Shown: positions 8,195-17,465, numbered from the stretch's first letter. The stretch: 64,000 nucleotides of DNA from Pseudobacter sp. (GCA_017849455.1 JAFIGX010000004.1:186001-250000), one strand, 5' to 3'. Numbers and translations are program-made. Notes: a model not told the origin generated them from the letters alone.

Positions 8195-8271
8195 GTAAAA
8201 GAAAATATTTAATCCGACAGTCAAGGTTTTGTTTTTAGTTTTATAGGGTTGGATTAAATATTATCTTTTAC
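8195..8271. terminator. long inverted repeat between convergent genes
   Basis: The 21-base arms 8195-8215 and 8251-8271 are reverse complements with one mismatch and a 35-base spacer. Both arms are AT-rich with runs of A or T. The element separates the DUF4276 gene (ends 8121) from the convergent gene ending at 8292, so a bidirectional terminator is the simplest reading. The loop is long for an intrinsic terminator. Confidence 0.5.
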
Positions 8272-8291
8272 ACATTCTCCAATTGAAACCC

Positions 8292-9602
8292 CTACTTCAT
8301 AATCAATTCAAATTGCTCTTGTTGCCCTTTGTGAATCCTGGTCAGTCTTTCGGACTCATTTGTCATCCGTATCATTTCATCATACAGACTGGTGACTGCC
8401 TGGGCACATTTTGATTCGGTATATTTTGCATCGACAAGACTTGCTTTTTTTGTTTTTCCCCATGGATAGTTCCCTATAAGGTCGTTAAATTCTCCGAATG
8501 CTATTTTGGTATTGGCTTTCGACAGGCCCCACAAAATGGTACGGGTGACGGCTTCTTTTTGTTGAAAAGCATACAACATGGTTTGTCTGCATTTGATCAA
8601 TGCGGCAAGCCCCATTTTTTCCCGGGTAGTACTTAAAGGAAGGGCATCGTACGCTCTTTTGTACCAATTTTCTATATCCTTGTAAACACCGGAGTAAAAA
8701 TCATTTGCAAGCCTGGTGCCATCAGAATAAAGCTTTGCAGCTTCCTGCATCTGTTGCAGGCATTTACCCAGCACCTGGTCGATGTGAATGGCATTGGATG
8801 TACTGTTCCTGTCTTTCAGCATTTGTTCAAACGCAGCATCATTTCGCTCCGTTTGGGCATTTCCCATGTATTTTTTCAACTCGGCCTGTTTTTCAGCATC
8901 GCTCATTTTATTGTAGGCTTCCCGGTACCGGGGGTCGTTCATCATACGCTGCATCATGACTTTCATGCCTGCATCCTGGTTGGGCGCAAAAGAACCCGGA
9001 TTGCTCATTGTTTGTGCAACCGCACGCTGAGCGGCTTTTTTCCTTTCGGCTTCACTCATATTCATGACAGCATCGGCGCCACCCATCTGTTGCACAATGC
9101 TGTTTTGGTTTGCGATGGATCTCGCATCTTCTATGATGCTTTGTTGATCACTCCGTTGCTCCCCAAGGGATCTCTGTACCTGGTCGGACAGTTGCTTTTT
9201 GAATAATGTAATTTTATCGAGGTAAGACCCGTACTTCAGATCGAAATTCGTTTGTTTGGCCTCCGGCAGAACAGGTACAGGCGCTGGAATCTCTTCCCAA
9301 ATAGGAAACAGGTTCATTTCTCCGGGTTTGTGGTTGTAACCAGGTTTGTAGTTCCTGGCAATAGATTCCTGTTCGCGTTTTTTTTGGTTTATCCATTGCT
9401 GAAGACCTGCACACATACGATCAACCAGTTCTTCCAGGTCTGCTTCATATTGTTTCTTTGCTTTTAGATCTGCCTGCAGTTTGGTGAACTTTTCAAAAAG
9501 CCCGTTCATCACTGCATCATCGAACTCCTTTTTATCCTGGGCGATTGCCGAAAAAAAGGCAAGAAAAATGAATGCGACAGATAGTTTTATTGATTTGTAC
9601 AT
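8292..9602 (-). CDS. exported protein of unknown function
   Basis: A 436-residue protein with a Sec signal peptide (SIKLSVAFIFLAFFSAIAQ, cleavage after about residue 22). The mature part is rich in charged residues, Q and M, and looks mostly alpha-helical, with long stretches such as DDAVMNGLFEKFTKLQADLK and a central segment of repeated MSEAERKKA- and MSDAEKQAEL-like helices. I recognise no enzyme motif. It is followed on the same strand by a small lipoprotein gene's neighbourhood and lies downstream of the LytS/LytTR genes, but with its own intergenic space. Probably periplasmic. Function unknown. Confidence 0.7.
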   Translation of the reverse strand: MYKSIKLSVAFIFLAFFSAIAQDKKEFDDAVMNGLFEKFTKLQADLKAKKQYEADLEELVDRMCAGLQQWINQKKREQESIARNYKPGYNHKPGEMNLFPIWEEIPAPVPVLPEAKQTNFDLKYGSYLDKITLFKKQLSDQVQRSLGEQRSDQQSIIEDARSIANQNSIVQQMGGADAVMNMSEAERKKAAQRAVAQTMSNPGSFAPNQDAGMKVMMQRMMNDPRYREAYNKMSDAEKQAELKKYMGNAQTERNDAAFEQMLKDRNSTSNAIHIDQVLGKCLQQMQEAAKLYSDGTRLANDFYSGVYKDIENWYKRAYDALPLSTTREKMGLAALIKCRQTMLYAFQQKEAVTRTILWGLSKANTKIAFGEFNDLIGNYPWGKTKKASLVDAKYTESKCAQAVTSLYDEMIRMTNESERLTRIHKGQQEQFELIMK

Positions 9603-9687
9603 AGTTTGTAGTTTAAGAAATTATTTTTTGAACCCATTCAACTTTCAGTTCCCCATTGCAGGAAAGTCTTATGAAAAGAATGCCTTG

Positions 9688-10236
9688 TTAAAATCTTTGC
9701 AAGAATTGCAACGCGTTGCCTGTATTATTTAGTTTCAGGTAAATGGCTTTCGTGCCATTGCTTTCTGTTTTTACTTCATAAGTATAGTTCACAGTAAGGG
9801 TAAGCTCATTCTTGTTCAGGTCCCTTTCTTCGATATTCTGCCCGTTTTTTGTTTTCTTATAATGGGCTGTATTGGCATGGGTGGTAATGGTCTTTGCCAC
9901 TTCATCGATTTCAATCGTTCCCTTCGTTACCGATTGCTGGTAAGTGACCGTAGTTCCCACAACAGTGCTTGAAGTGAAATATTGTTCGTAGGTGCCATTG
10001 CTATTGAATTTAAAAGCCATGGCGAATTGGAAGGCGTTGCCGATGTACCCGGATGGGTTTTGCGCCCAGTATTCAGTCATGGAAAAATTTCCATACATCC
10101 AGTTGCCCTGCAATTGGGATGAAACATTCGTACGGGGACCATTCCCGTAACTGTCCTCATTGTTTTTCAAGTCTTTTTTACCACATGCGGAAAAATGGAA
10201 CGCTAACATCAGCGTTAATAAAAGTATTTTATTCAT
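9688..10236 (-). CDS. small lipoprotein of unknown function
   Basis: A 182-residue predicted lipoprotein. The signal peptide ends in FHFSAC with C18 as the likely lipidated residue, followed by GKKD. The mature domain contains LQGNWMYGNFSMTEYW, FKFNSNGTYEQYFTSSTVVG and a series of T-rich beta strands. This is the general look of the lipocalin-like 'stress response' lipoproteins common in Bacteroidota, but no family is certain. It stands between the exported gene at 8292-9602 and the response regulator, all on the minus strand. Function unknown. Confidence 0.7.
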   Translation of the reverse strand: MNKILLLTLMLAFHFSACGKKDLKNNEDSYGNGPRTNVSSQLQGNWMYGNFSMTEYWAQNPSGYIGNAFQFAMAFKFNSNGTYEQYFTSSTVVGTTVTYQQSVTKGTIEIDEVAKTITTHANTAHYKKTKNGQNIEERDLNKNELTLTVNYTYEVKTESNGTKAIYLKLNNTGNALQFLQRF

Positions 10237-10329
10237 GACTATTGATTTTGCACGAAGCTACCACCATGCAAAACCCGGGCAAATCACGAATGGCATGAGT
10301 TGTGAAAAAAAGCGTTTAAATTGAGGCAG

Positions 10330-11091
10330 CTATTTACCCATCCATTTTTTAAACGCGGTAACTTTTTCGCGGCTTACCAATACTTCTCTGTCGATCTCCG
10401 GTTTTAGTTGCAACATTAATCGATTGCCGAAATAATCATCCATTTTGGAGATGGATGCGATCGTTAGGATGAAAGATCTGCTGATGCGGAAGAACTGATC
10501 GGGGTGAAGCATATTTTCCAGCTCATCCATCGTATAATCGACGACGAATTTTTTATTGTCTTGTGTTTTGAAGAAATTCAACCGGCCGTCGCTGAACAAA
10601 TAGGAAATATCGCTTACTTCAATGCTCACGAGCCGCTGCCCGTTTTTCACAAGGAATCGCTTGCGGTATTCCTTGGGCATTAGCTTCTGCTTAAGTTCAT
10701 CAACAAGGTGGAGGATGTTCTCTCCCGGCGGGTCGCTTTTCAGGGAGTGGAATTTTCTGAATGCAGCCTGAAGGTCTTCCACCTGGACCGGTTTCAGTAA
10801 ATAATCGATGCTGTTTACTTTAAACGCCTTTAAAGCATATTCATCATAGCTTGTTGTAAAGATAACAGGGCTCTTTACCTCGATCATATTGAATATATTG
10901 AAGCTCTGGCCATCTGCCAGCTCGATGTCCATCAGTATAAGGTCCGGTGCAGGATTCGTCTGCAGCCATTCCACTGTATCTTTTACACTGTCGGTTATTC
11001 CCGTTATCTCAATATCTTCTTCAACCGACAAAAGTGTTTTTTGCAACTTTTTTACAGCAAGATCTTCGTCTTCAACGATAAGTATTTTCAT
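10330..11091 (-). CDS. LytTR family response regulator
   Basis: A 253-residue two-domain regulator. The receiver domain has the acidic pocket VEDED (6-10), the phospho-acceptor D55 in LILMDIEL, the switch FTTSYDEYALKAF and the conserved lysine in YLLKPV. A linker leads to a C-terminal LytTR DNA-binding domain (about 142-250) with the characteristic segments YLFSDGRLNFF and FFRISRSFIL. It is the last gene of a three-gene signalling operon and starts 11 bases after the second kinase. Targets are not visible, but the two exported-protein genes just downstream on the same strand are candidates. Confidence 0.92.
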   Translation of the reverse strand: MKILIVEDEDLAVKKLQKTLLSVEEDIEITGITDSVKDTVEWLQTNPAPDLILMDIELADGQSFNIFNMIEVKSPVIFTTSYDEYALKAFKVNSIDYLLKPVQVEDLQAAFRKFHSLKSDPPGENILHLVDELKQKLMPKEYRKRFLVKNGQRLVSIEVSDISYLFSDGRLNFFKTQDNKKFVVDYTMDELENMLHPDQFFRISRSFILTIASISKMDDYFGNRLMLQLKPEIDREVLVSREKVTAFKKWMGK

Positions 11092-11102
11092 TGCTTACTT
11101 TT

Positions 11103-12152
11103 TTATATTGTTCGATTATTTTCCTTTATCAAAGGCAATTTTACGATATACATATCCTCTTCTATTCCTGCCTCAAAATGTTCCTTATTGAGTAAATGAT
11201 ACTTAGCCCGGATATTCTTTAAACCGATGCCGGTGGAAGTTTCTTTTACCTGTTTTGGTTGCAGTGTGTTTTTAACTATCAATGCAGGGTTTTTGGCCGT
11301 ATACAGTTCAATCAATAAAGGTTGCTTTTTACTCAACACATTGTGCTTTACCGCATTTTCCACAAGCATTTGTAAGCTCAGTGATGGCACCAGGTATGGG
11401 AAGTATTCTTCATTGACGTTTATCTTTACCTCTAATGCCGGCCCGTACCTTGTTTTCAGCAACTCCAGAAAGCTTTGGATAAACCTGATCTCGTTACTGA
11501 GCGAAGTCAGATCATTTTTATTGGCATTCAACAGGTATCGATAAACATTACTCAGTTCGTTCAGAAAACGTTCCGCCCGGATCTTGTCTTCGTAGATAAG
11601 GCCAGACAAAGTATTAAAACAGTTGAATAAGAAATGCGGGTTCACCTGTGCTTTCAGGTTCTCGAATTCCTGTTCGGTCCTCATTTGCTGAAGCAGTTCT
11701 TTTTCCGAAAGATTCTCCTTGTATTGCTGAATGATATAAAATACTTCCCAAAGGGTTTCGAAAACCAGGTTTACAACGATCCCCTGAAGCAGCCAGCCTC
11801 TCAATGCCACAGTACTGTAGGTATAACCCATAATGTGAAAATGCGCATAGATGGCATGAATGATGATCACAGAGGGCACCATTACCAACGGGTAAACGAA
11901 CAACTTGAAAAATATTCTTTTGGCTGAAAGGTTAAGACCGGGAAACTGCCTGGTAATGTAAGAATGGTACTGAAAGTGCGTATACCACGACACCACCGCC
12001 AGCGCAAATAAGATCGGGAAGGAGACGAACCACAGTTTAGGTTCATGATAGATCCTGTCTCCATATAAAATATAGTGTACATACCATCCAATCAGTGGCA
12101 TGGAGATCAGGAAGCCATAACATTCGTGAGCAGGAGGTTTTCTGAATTTCAT
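11103..12152 (-). CDS. LytS-type sensor histidine kinase
   Basis: A 349-residue membrane kinase of the His_kinase (PF06580) type. The N-terminal 140 residues hold four hydrophobic segments with no recognisable extracellular sensor. A short coiled region leads to the phospho-acceptor motif QVNPHFLFNCFN (H173). The ATP-binding part is intact, with N-box LVENAVKH and G-box STGIGLKNIRAKY. It should phosphorylate the LytTR regulator encoded next. It overlaps the upstream kinase gene by four bases. Confidence 0.9.
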   Translation of the reverse strand: MKFRKPPAHECYGFLISMPLIGWYVHYILYGDRIYHEPKLWFVSFPILFALAVVSWYTHFQYHSYITRQFPGLNLSAKRIFFKLFVYPLVMVPSVIIIHAIYAHFHIMGYTYSTVALRGWLLQGIVVNLVFETLWEVFYIIQQYKENLSEKELLQQMRTEQEFENLKAQVNPHFLFNCFNTLSGLIYEDKIRAERFLNELSNVYRYLLNANKNDLTSLSNEIRFIQSFLELLKTRYGPALEVKINVNEEYFPYLVPSLSLQMLVENAVKHNVLSKKQPLLIELYTAKNPALIVKNTLQPKQVKETSTGIGLKNIRAKYHLLNKEHFEAGIEEDMYIVKLPLIKENNRTI

Positions 12153-13198
12153 GGCAATAGCACGGCTTTGGTGAATAAAGGAACAGTGATCACTCTCTCC
12201 GAAACCGTTTCTTCAACCAATATCTCTTTTTGTCCCATCAGGCGATATTTGGTGATAAGGTTATCGAGACCTTCGAGGAGCGTACCTTCCTCACACATGA
12301 CCTTTGGTTGCAAAGAGTTTTTGATGATAAGGCTGTTGTCATCCATCCCAATAGAAAGATACAATGGCTGTGACTTGCTGGCTATATTGGTATAAACGAT
12401 ATTTTCCAGGATTACCTGCAGGCTTAAAGGGGGAAGGTAATTTTTTATCAGACCGGTTGATACATTCAGATCGTAGTAAATCGCTGAACCAAACCGGGCC
12501 GATATGAGGTGGAGATAAGATCGTGCAAACTTCAGTTCTTCCTTCAATTCAACCAAATGTTCATCGTCCGTTCTCAGCATGTACCGATGCACTTTCGTCA
12601 TTTCATTCAAGAATTGTTCTGCCTGCTCCTGGTTTTCGCTAATGAGGGAAGACAGGGAATTAAAGCAATTGAACAGGAAGTGTGGGTTGATCTGCCCTTT
12701 CAGTCCATAAAGCTTGCTTTTTTGATAAGCACTTTTAAGCTGTTCGGTTTCTGTCACCGCTTTTTTCCATTTCGACCAATTCACTACCGCTTCATTTAAA
12801 AACGTAATGACGGTACTGGCAAAACAACCAAACAGGAATACCCATAAGAGGTTGCTTTTTACAGGTAAACAGGGAGTAGGTACAAGATGTTGGTACATGG
12901 CATAAAAACCCAACATCAGGAGTATATTCATGATATAGAAAACAGGGAGCATCACCCCGATCCTCTTAAACAGGTCCTGACTGAGCGGGAACTTTCTTTG
13001 AATAAAAACGCCTGCAAGGCCAAACACAAAGTAACCCACGAAAAAGTAGAGCATTGTAAACCCTGTACACGGCAAAAAATGGGATATGGAGGTATAGACG
13101 CAATCTCCCAACAGCAGGAAGTTGATGACAATGGTATAGGGCAAGATCACCCATAGAAAAACCATTAGTTCTTTATCGCTGTACCGTTGCATTGCCAT
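12149..13198 (-). CDS. LytS-type histidine kinase homologue with degenerate ATP-binding motifs
   Basis: A 349-residue paralogue of the next kinase, of the same length and layout: four membrane segments, then QINPHFLFNCFN with H173. The ATP-binding half differs at key points. The N-box reads ILENIVYTN rather than VENAVKH, and the glycine box reads LLEGLDNLITKY where the partner has TGIGLKNIRAKY. The histidine is kept but the GxGL loop is lost, so this may be a pseudokinase that is phosphorylated by, or controls, its partner. It is first in the kinase-kinase-regulator operon, and its stop overlaps the next start. Confidence 0.87.
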   Translation of the reverse strand: MAMQRYSDKELMVFLWVILPYTIVINFLLLGDCVYTSISHFLPCTGFTMLYFFVGYFVFGLAGVFIQRKFPLSQDLFKRIGVMLPVFYIMNILLMLGFYAMYQHLVPTPCLPVKSNLLWVFLFGCFASTVITFLNEAVVNWSKWKKAVTETEQLKSAYQKSKLYGLKGQINPHFLFNCFNSLSSLISENQEQAEQFLNEMTKVHRYMLRTDDEHLVELKEELKFARSYLHLISARFGSAIYYDLNVSTGLIKNYLPPLSLQVILENIVYTNIASKSQPLYLSIGMDDNSLIIKNSLQPKVMCEEGTLLEGLDNLITKYRLMGQKEILVEETVSERVITVPLFTKAVLLP

Positions 13199-13548
13199 TG
13201 TATTAAAAATAGGAGCTCCCGGGTAAATATATCAGCCTATGTGAATGAATTGTGTTTTTTGAGGATGAATTGTATATTTGATGTAGTGAAAATCCTGTTA
13301 ATGCCGGTTTGTTTTTATTTGAACGTCATTAGAGTATGGAGGCATCCAAAATACAAATTATTTATAAAACTTCCGGTCTGATTGGATCAGCACTTCCTTT
13401 ACGTCACTTCATCGCCTATTTTCCTCAATTCAGGCAATTTGTGATTGTACCCACCATCAAATAGTATCAATTTGCACCGAAGTTTTTTCCGGGTAAATGA
13501 CAATAACTGAATCAGGGTCAAATTTTCTTCATTATAAACCATAGCAAC
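13199..13548. other. 350-base divergent intergenic region
   Basis: It separates the kinase operon (minus) from the cytochrome c gene (plus). It is AT-rich and has no open frame worth reporting and no RNA gene that I recognise. A TATATTTG at 13273-13280 matches the -7 consensus on the plus strand. A second weak -33/-7 pair (ttg at 13445-13447, tcaatttg at 13467-13474, 19 bases apart) is better placed for the cytochrome gene. Confidence 0.4.
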
Positions 13549-14127
13549 ATGCGTAAATCTCTTCTGTTTTGTTCAATCTTGATTTCTGCAGGTATTGTAT
13601 TTGCCTGTAACAGCGGTAATACCGGAAAAACTGCTTCGGCAACAATTATCAGCCAGGATAGTCTCGTCAAAAGAGGCGATTACCTGGTGTCCATAATAGG
13701 TTGCGATGACTGTCATTCCCCCAAACGTATGGGGCCCATGGGTCCTGAAGTTATACCGGAATTGCGGCTTTCAGGCTTTCAGGCAACTGGCAGTTTGCCG
13801 TCGACTGAAGGTTCCGCAGTCAAGAAAGGGTGGATATTGATGGGGCCTGGGTTAACGGCTACCGTTGGGCCATGGGGCACTACTTATGCATCCAATATCA
13901 CCAGTGATTCTACAGGTATTGGTGGATGGAAAGAAGAACAGTTCATAAAAGCTATAAGAGAAGGAAAATCCAAGGGATTGGATGGAACTCGTCCTTTGTT
14001 ACCCCCCATGCCCTGGCAAAACTTTGCCAAGCTATCCGATCATGATATCAAAGCGATATTCGCATTCCTGAAGTCTACCAAATCCGTAAAGAATGTGGTG
14101 CCACAGTCGGTATTCAATCGACCTTAG
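13549..14127 (+). CDS. cytochrome c lipoprotein
   Basis: A 192-residue exported monoheme cytochrome c. The signal peptide ends in GIVFAC with C20 as the probable lipid anchor. The heme motif is CDDCH (C52, C55, H56), preceded by RGDYLV as in many c-type domains. A methionine in LPPMPWQNF near residue 160 is the likely distal ligand. The C-terminal helix DIKAIFAFLKS is typical. It probably carries electrons at the periplasmic face. It stands alone on the plus strand, next to a locus that encodes a periplasmic-type GMC dehydrogenase. A functional link is possible but is not shown by operon structure. Confidence 0.88.
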   Translation: MRKSLLFCSILISAGIVFACNSGNTGKTASATIISQDSLVKRGDYLVSIIGCDDCHSPKRMGPMGPEVIPELRLSGFQATGSLPSTEGSAVKKGWILMGPGLTATVGPWGTTYASNITSDSTGIGGWKEEQFIKAIREGKSKGLDGTRPLLPPMPWQNFAKLSDHDIKAIFAFLKSTKSVKNVVPQSVFNRP

Positions 14128-14160
14128 TACAAGGAAAACGGATAGGAGTCGTGTGAGAGA

Positions 14161-14199
14161 ACAATACCCGGTATTCTTGAATCGAGTACCGGGTATTGT
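14161..14199. terminator. bidirectional terminator between cytochrome c and phosphoesterase genes
   Basis: The arms acaatacccggta (14161-14173) and taccgggtattgt (14187-14199) are perfect inverted repeats of 13 bases with a 13-base loop. They lie exactly between the convergent ends of the cytochrome gene and the first metallophosphoesterase gene. Confidence 0.75.
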
Positions 14200-15804
14200 C
14201 TATTTCTGATTAAATATCTCCGCTGTTCTTCGGATTGCTGTTACCCGTATCTTCCGGGATTCCTCAAACACCTGTCCGAACAGATCAGTTACCCGCACCT
14301 GCACGGTGTGTATGCCCGGAGGCAGGTTATCAGGGATCCATGACGCCCACAAATGCGTGGAAGGGATCACCAGGCTTGGTCGCCTGCCCGACAACAGGGT
14401 ATCCGACACATCCCACCGGTATTGAAGCGCCAGGTAGGCCGGATCAGGTTGGGATACATGCACCATCTTTTTCCACTCCCCTTCTCCGAAACGGATCTCT
14501 GCTTTGTCGTTCCGATGCCCCATGAAGAAGTTGGTGAATACCATTGCGCTGGTACGTTGCTGGTAAGGGACCACTTTGGGTGCTGTGATCTCCATGCGGT
14601 AGCCGGCAGGTTTGCCCGCCACTTTATAATCTATCTTATACTTGTTCCCATTACACCTCAAAAAAGCATACCCTTTAGGTGTGCCATCCCGCATGGTGGC
14701 AGCGGGAATACCTCTCTCATCCAACTCGCCATAATAGAAATCGCCACAGGCGGCCGCTACATTGTATTCGTGCAGCGGCTTGGCACCGCGCCAACCATCT
14801 TTTTCATCATACAGGAACTGCTGCTGTAAATGGCTATGGGCCGATAGTACAAGCACATCCGGAAAATCTTTCAGTAAACGGAATAACCTTTCCCGGTCCT
14901 GTGGCCTGAACCATTCCCCGCCATGCAGGTCCAGGGGAATATGGAATGCCAGCACGATGAGTTGGTCTTTCTTTGCGAGTCGAAGATCATTTTCGATAAA
15001 AGCCCATTGGTCGTCCCGGAAACCACCGATATACCCTTTGCCGGTGGCGGGATTGGGATACAGGATATCATCGAGCAACAGAAAATGTGCTTTCCCATAA
15101 TTGAAGGAATAAGTGGCCGGGCCAAAATGCGATTCGAAAGTTTCATCGGAAAGGGTATCATTCCGAACATCGAGATTCATATCGTGATTACCGATCACAT
15201 TGTACCAGGGCAGGCCCGTTCTTTTCATGACCTGTTTGTAAGCAGGATACAGGTGCAGCCTGTCGCCCAGCAGGTCGCCGAGCGTAATGCCGAACTGCGC
15301 TCCCTGTGTGCCTTCCAGTTCGTCAATGATACCACGAGAAAAATAATCGAGTTGCTGCTCATCGATCGTTTGCGGATCACCCATCACCACGGCGCTGAAT
15401 TTTTCAGGTTCATCGTACGGCATCAGTGCAAAATTTATCTGCGCAGGTAATGGACCTGTAGGAGCTGATCCTTTATAGGTGAGCCCCTGTGGACTACCGG
15501 CCGGTTTGTGGACATAATAAAAACGCGGCAGGTAATGACTATCCAACAGCATCCTGTAACCGGAAGGCTTGATCACAAAAATGATATTACCTTCCTGCAC
15601 CGGGATCTGGTAGGCTCCCTTTGCATCTGTCTGCACGATCATCGATCCGTTGGACACACCCACGCCTGCAATCCCTTTTTCACGCCTGTCCTTTTTTCCA
15701 TTACCATTGAGGTCTCGATACACATAACCTCTGACAATTTCCTGAGCCTGTAGCCCCATCACCGGGAGGAGCAGGGACATGATGATGGCAATGGTCCATT
15801 TCAT
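14200..15804 (-). CDS. exported calcineurin-like phosphoesterase with N-terminal Sdr-like domain
   Basis: A 534-residue Sec-exported protein (signal peptide about 1-21). Residues 23-80 form a small beta domain with the calcium-loop-like DLNGNGKKD (31-39), as in SdrD B-type repeats. The metallophosphoesterase core follows: GDPQ (D143, Q145), LGD (D177), GNHD (205-208), a histidine in AFHIPLDLHGG and AHSH near 328. The first motif has Q where the classic D-x-H has histidine. The C-terminal 130 residues match the beta-rich tail of this Bacteroidota subfamily. A phosphomonoester or diester substrate is likely but unidentified. It is the last gene of the long locus and a paralogue of the one at 32653-34119. 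Confidence 0.85.
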   Translation of the reverse strand: MKWTIAIIMSLLLPVMGLQAQEIVRGYVYRDLNGNGKKDRREKGIAGVGVSNGSMIVQTDAKGAYQIPVQEGNIIFVIKPSGYRMLLDSHYLPRFYYVHKPAGSPQGLTYKGSAPTGPLPAQINFALMPYDEPEKFSAVVMGDPQTIDEQQLDYFSRGIIDELEGTQGAQFGITLGDLLGDRLHLYPAYKQVMKRTGLPWYNVIGNHDMNLDVRNDTLSDETFESHFGPATYSFNYGKAHFLLLDDILYPNPATGKGYIGGFRDDQWAFIENDLRLAKKDQLIVLAFHIPLDLHGGEWFRPQDRERLFRLLKDFPDVLVLSAHSHLQQQFLYDEKDGWRGAKPLHEYNVAAACGDFYYGELDERGIPAATMRDGTPKGYAFLRCNGNKYKIDYKVAGKPAGYRMEITAPKVVPYQQRTSAMVFTNFFMGHRNDKAEIRFGEGEWKKMVHVSQPDPAYLALQYRWDVSDTLLSGRRPSLVIPSTHLWASWIPDNLPPGIHTVQVRVTDLFGQVFEESRKIRVTAIRRTAEIFNQK

Positions 15805-15816
15805 ATTGAAAGGTTA

Positions 15817-17457
15817 TCAGTTGATGAGTTTGTTTTCCTTCAGATAAGCCTTGTACCCCTCAAAACTATTCAGACCGGGCTTGAAGGTCAGCCAACTGAA
15901 GTTGGTGATATTCTTCGTGAACAATCCCGCAACGAGTAATTGTTCTTTCAACTCCGACCATTTTTTGGCATGATATGGCACATCCGGGCACCAGCAATAC
16001 TGGAAGGATTCTACGTCCACCCCGAAACTGACACCTGTTGCATCACAGGCTTTTTTGATCTCGGCGAAATAGTTGGGAAGGTCTGTGTCGAAATCAACGA
16101 GACAACGGCCACCGATGTCCTGAAGATACAGGAAGTCAATATCTGGCGTCTGTTGAAATAGCGATTTGAACCATTCGCCGCATTTATCTGCGGGCATGCC
16201 GCGGAATAATGCCGGAGCGATCTGTACGGGGAACCGTTTTGGCTTCGATTTGGCATAGGCTGCTACCCGCTGCAGATAACCTGCCAGCAACGACCTGGCC
16301 GGGTCCTTGTGCCAGCCGACAGGATAGGTGCCATCATGAAATTCCTCTGTGATATACCAGCCTGCAAAACTGGGACTGTTACCGAATTTGTCGAATAGCT
16401 CATCCACCACAACCTTGTTCCTTGCAAACAAATTATCGTATACGGTCGATGTGCCGATATTGGTCCCGTAATCGCCTCCATACAAACCGAAGATGAGCTT
16501 GAACCCTACATCTTCTGCCGCTGCCACCATGCTGTCGATAATGGGATACTTCACAGTATTCCAGGAAGCATTGCTGTTGCTGTACCAGGAAATATTATTC
16601 TGCGACCCATACCCATGACTGTACTGGATGATCCATGTATCGATCTTCACCTCTTTGCAAGCCCTGAAGGCTGCACGCCAGTCCTCATGCTGATACACAT
16701 CACCCAACTGTATAAAGAGGCTGGAAAATAAAGGTGTTCCGAATGAAGGCTGATAGCTGGTATATTGTTCCAACTGGTCAATAAGAAAGCTCCCCTCATG
16801 CGCGGAGTTGGATGTATTCACTACTTCGATACGATATCCCACCACGCGGTTGAGTTGCAACGTTTCATTGCCGGTGATGGATTTAAACCGGCGGAAAGCA
16901 TCATACGGTATCACCAACTGCTGCCAGGAATCCTTACCGAGAATGTTGGGATCGGTGTACTGGAAATATACCCGGTTCTCGCGCTGCGCGGCCAGTGATT
17001 CATCCTGGATCAGTATGATACGAAGGCCGTCCTGCTGGCCGGCTTTTCCTTTCACCCACAGTGAAATGCCCAGTGGATGGAAACTCAGATCAGGCCGGTA
17101 ATCGGCCCAGTTCTGTTCAAACGATACCGATTCGAAGGCCGCGCTCATCGACTTGCCGGTGAAGGTGTAGCTCAATTGGAAAGCAGCTTTACCTTCCTTT
17201 TTATCCGACAGGCTCATGCTTCTTTTGATCACGGCTTCCGGTGAATTGGCTCCATGTTCCAGGTAATAAACGTAACAACCTTCATCATTGAAGTCATTCA
17301 GCATCTTGGTTGCCTTCACCTTAGCCAGGATCGCATCCTGATCGATGGGAGGTGAAACAGGCCCTTTGTTATCGGAACCGGCTTTTTTGCAACACCAGGT
17401 GAAGAGTGGTATCAAAAAAAGGAGCGTAATTTTTTGTGAGGTCTTTGTCATGATCAT
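15817..17457 (-). CDS. DUF4434-like exported TIM-barrel protein
   Basis: A 546-residue predicted lipoprotein (PLFTWCC, C22 or C23). Residues about 50-230 look like a beta-sandwich with carbohydrate-binding character (ISLWVKGKAGQQDGLRIILI, then SFLIDQLEQY). Residues 240-545 form a TIM-barrel-like domain running from LFSSLFIQLGDVYQHEDWRA through KLIFGLYGGDYG and FAGWYITEEFHDG to GVDVESFQYC. The acidic ITEEFHDG and DVESF segments are candidate catalytic sites. This resembles the DUF4434 glycosidase-like family. The activity is unproven. It is separated from the upstream DUF5018-like gene by a terminator-like hairpin, so its expression may be partly uncoupled. Confidence 0.7.
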   Translation of the reverse strand: MIMTKTSQKITLLFLIPLFTWCCKKAGSDNKGPVSPPIDQDAILAKVKATKMLNDFNDEGCYVYYLEHGANSPEAVIKRSMSLSDKKEGKAAFQLSYTFTGKSMSAAFESVSFEQNWADYRPDLSFHPLGISLWVKGKAGQQDGLRIILIQDESLAAQRENRVYFQYTDPNILGKDSWQQLVIPYDAFRRFKSITGNETLQLNRVVGYRIEVVNTSNSAHEGSFLIDQLEQYTSYQPSFGTPLFSSLFIQLGDVYQHEDWRAAFRACKEVKIDTWIIQYSHGYGSQNNISWYSNSNASWNTVKYPIIDSMVAAAEDVGFKLIFGLYGGDYGTNIGTSTVYDNLFARNKVVVDELFDKFGNSPSFAGWYITEEFHDGTYPVGWHKDPARSLLAGYLQRVAAYAKSKPKRFPVQIAPALFRGMPADKCGEWFKSLFQQTPDIDFLYLQDIGGRCLVDFDTDLPNYFAEIKKACDATGVSFGVDVESFQYCWCPDVPYHAKKWSELKEQLLVAGLFTKNITNFSWLTFKPGLNSFEGYKAYLKENKLIN

Positions 17458-17465
17458 TAATTGTA

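Noticed and set aside
6003..8291. An integrated element with att sites at tRNA-Leu
   Set aside because: No direct repeat of the tRNA 3' end was found after the DUF4276 gene and there is no integrase.
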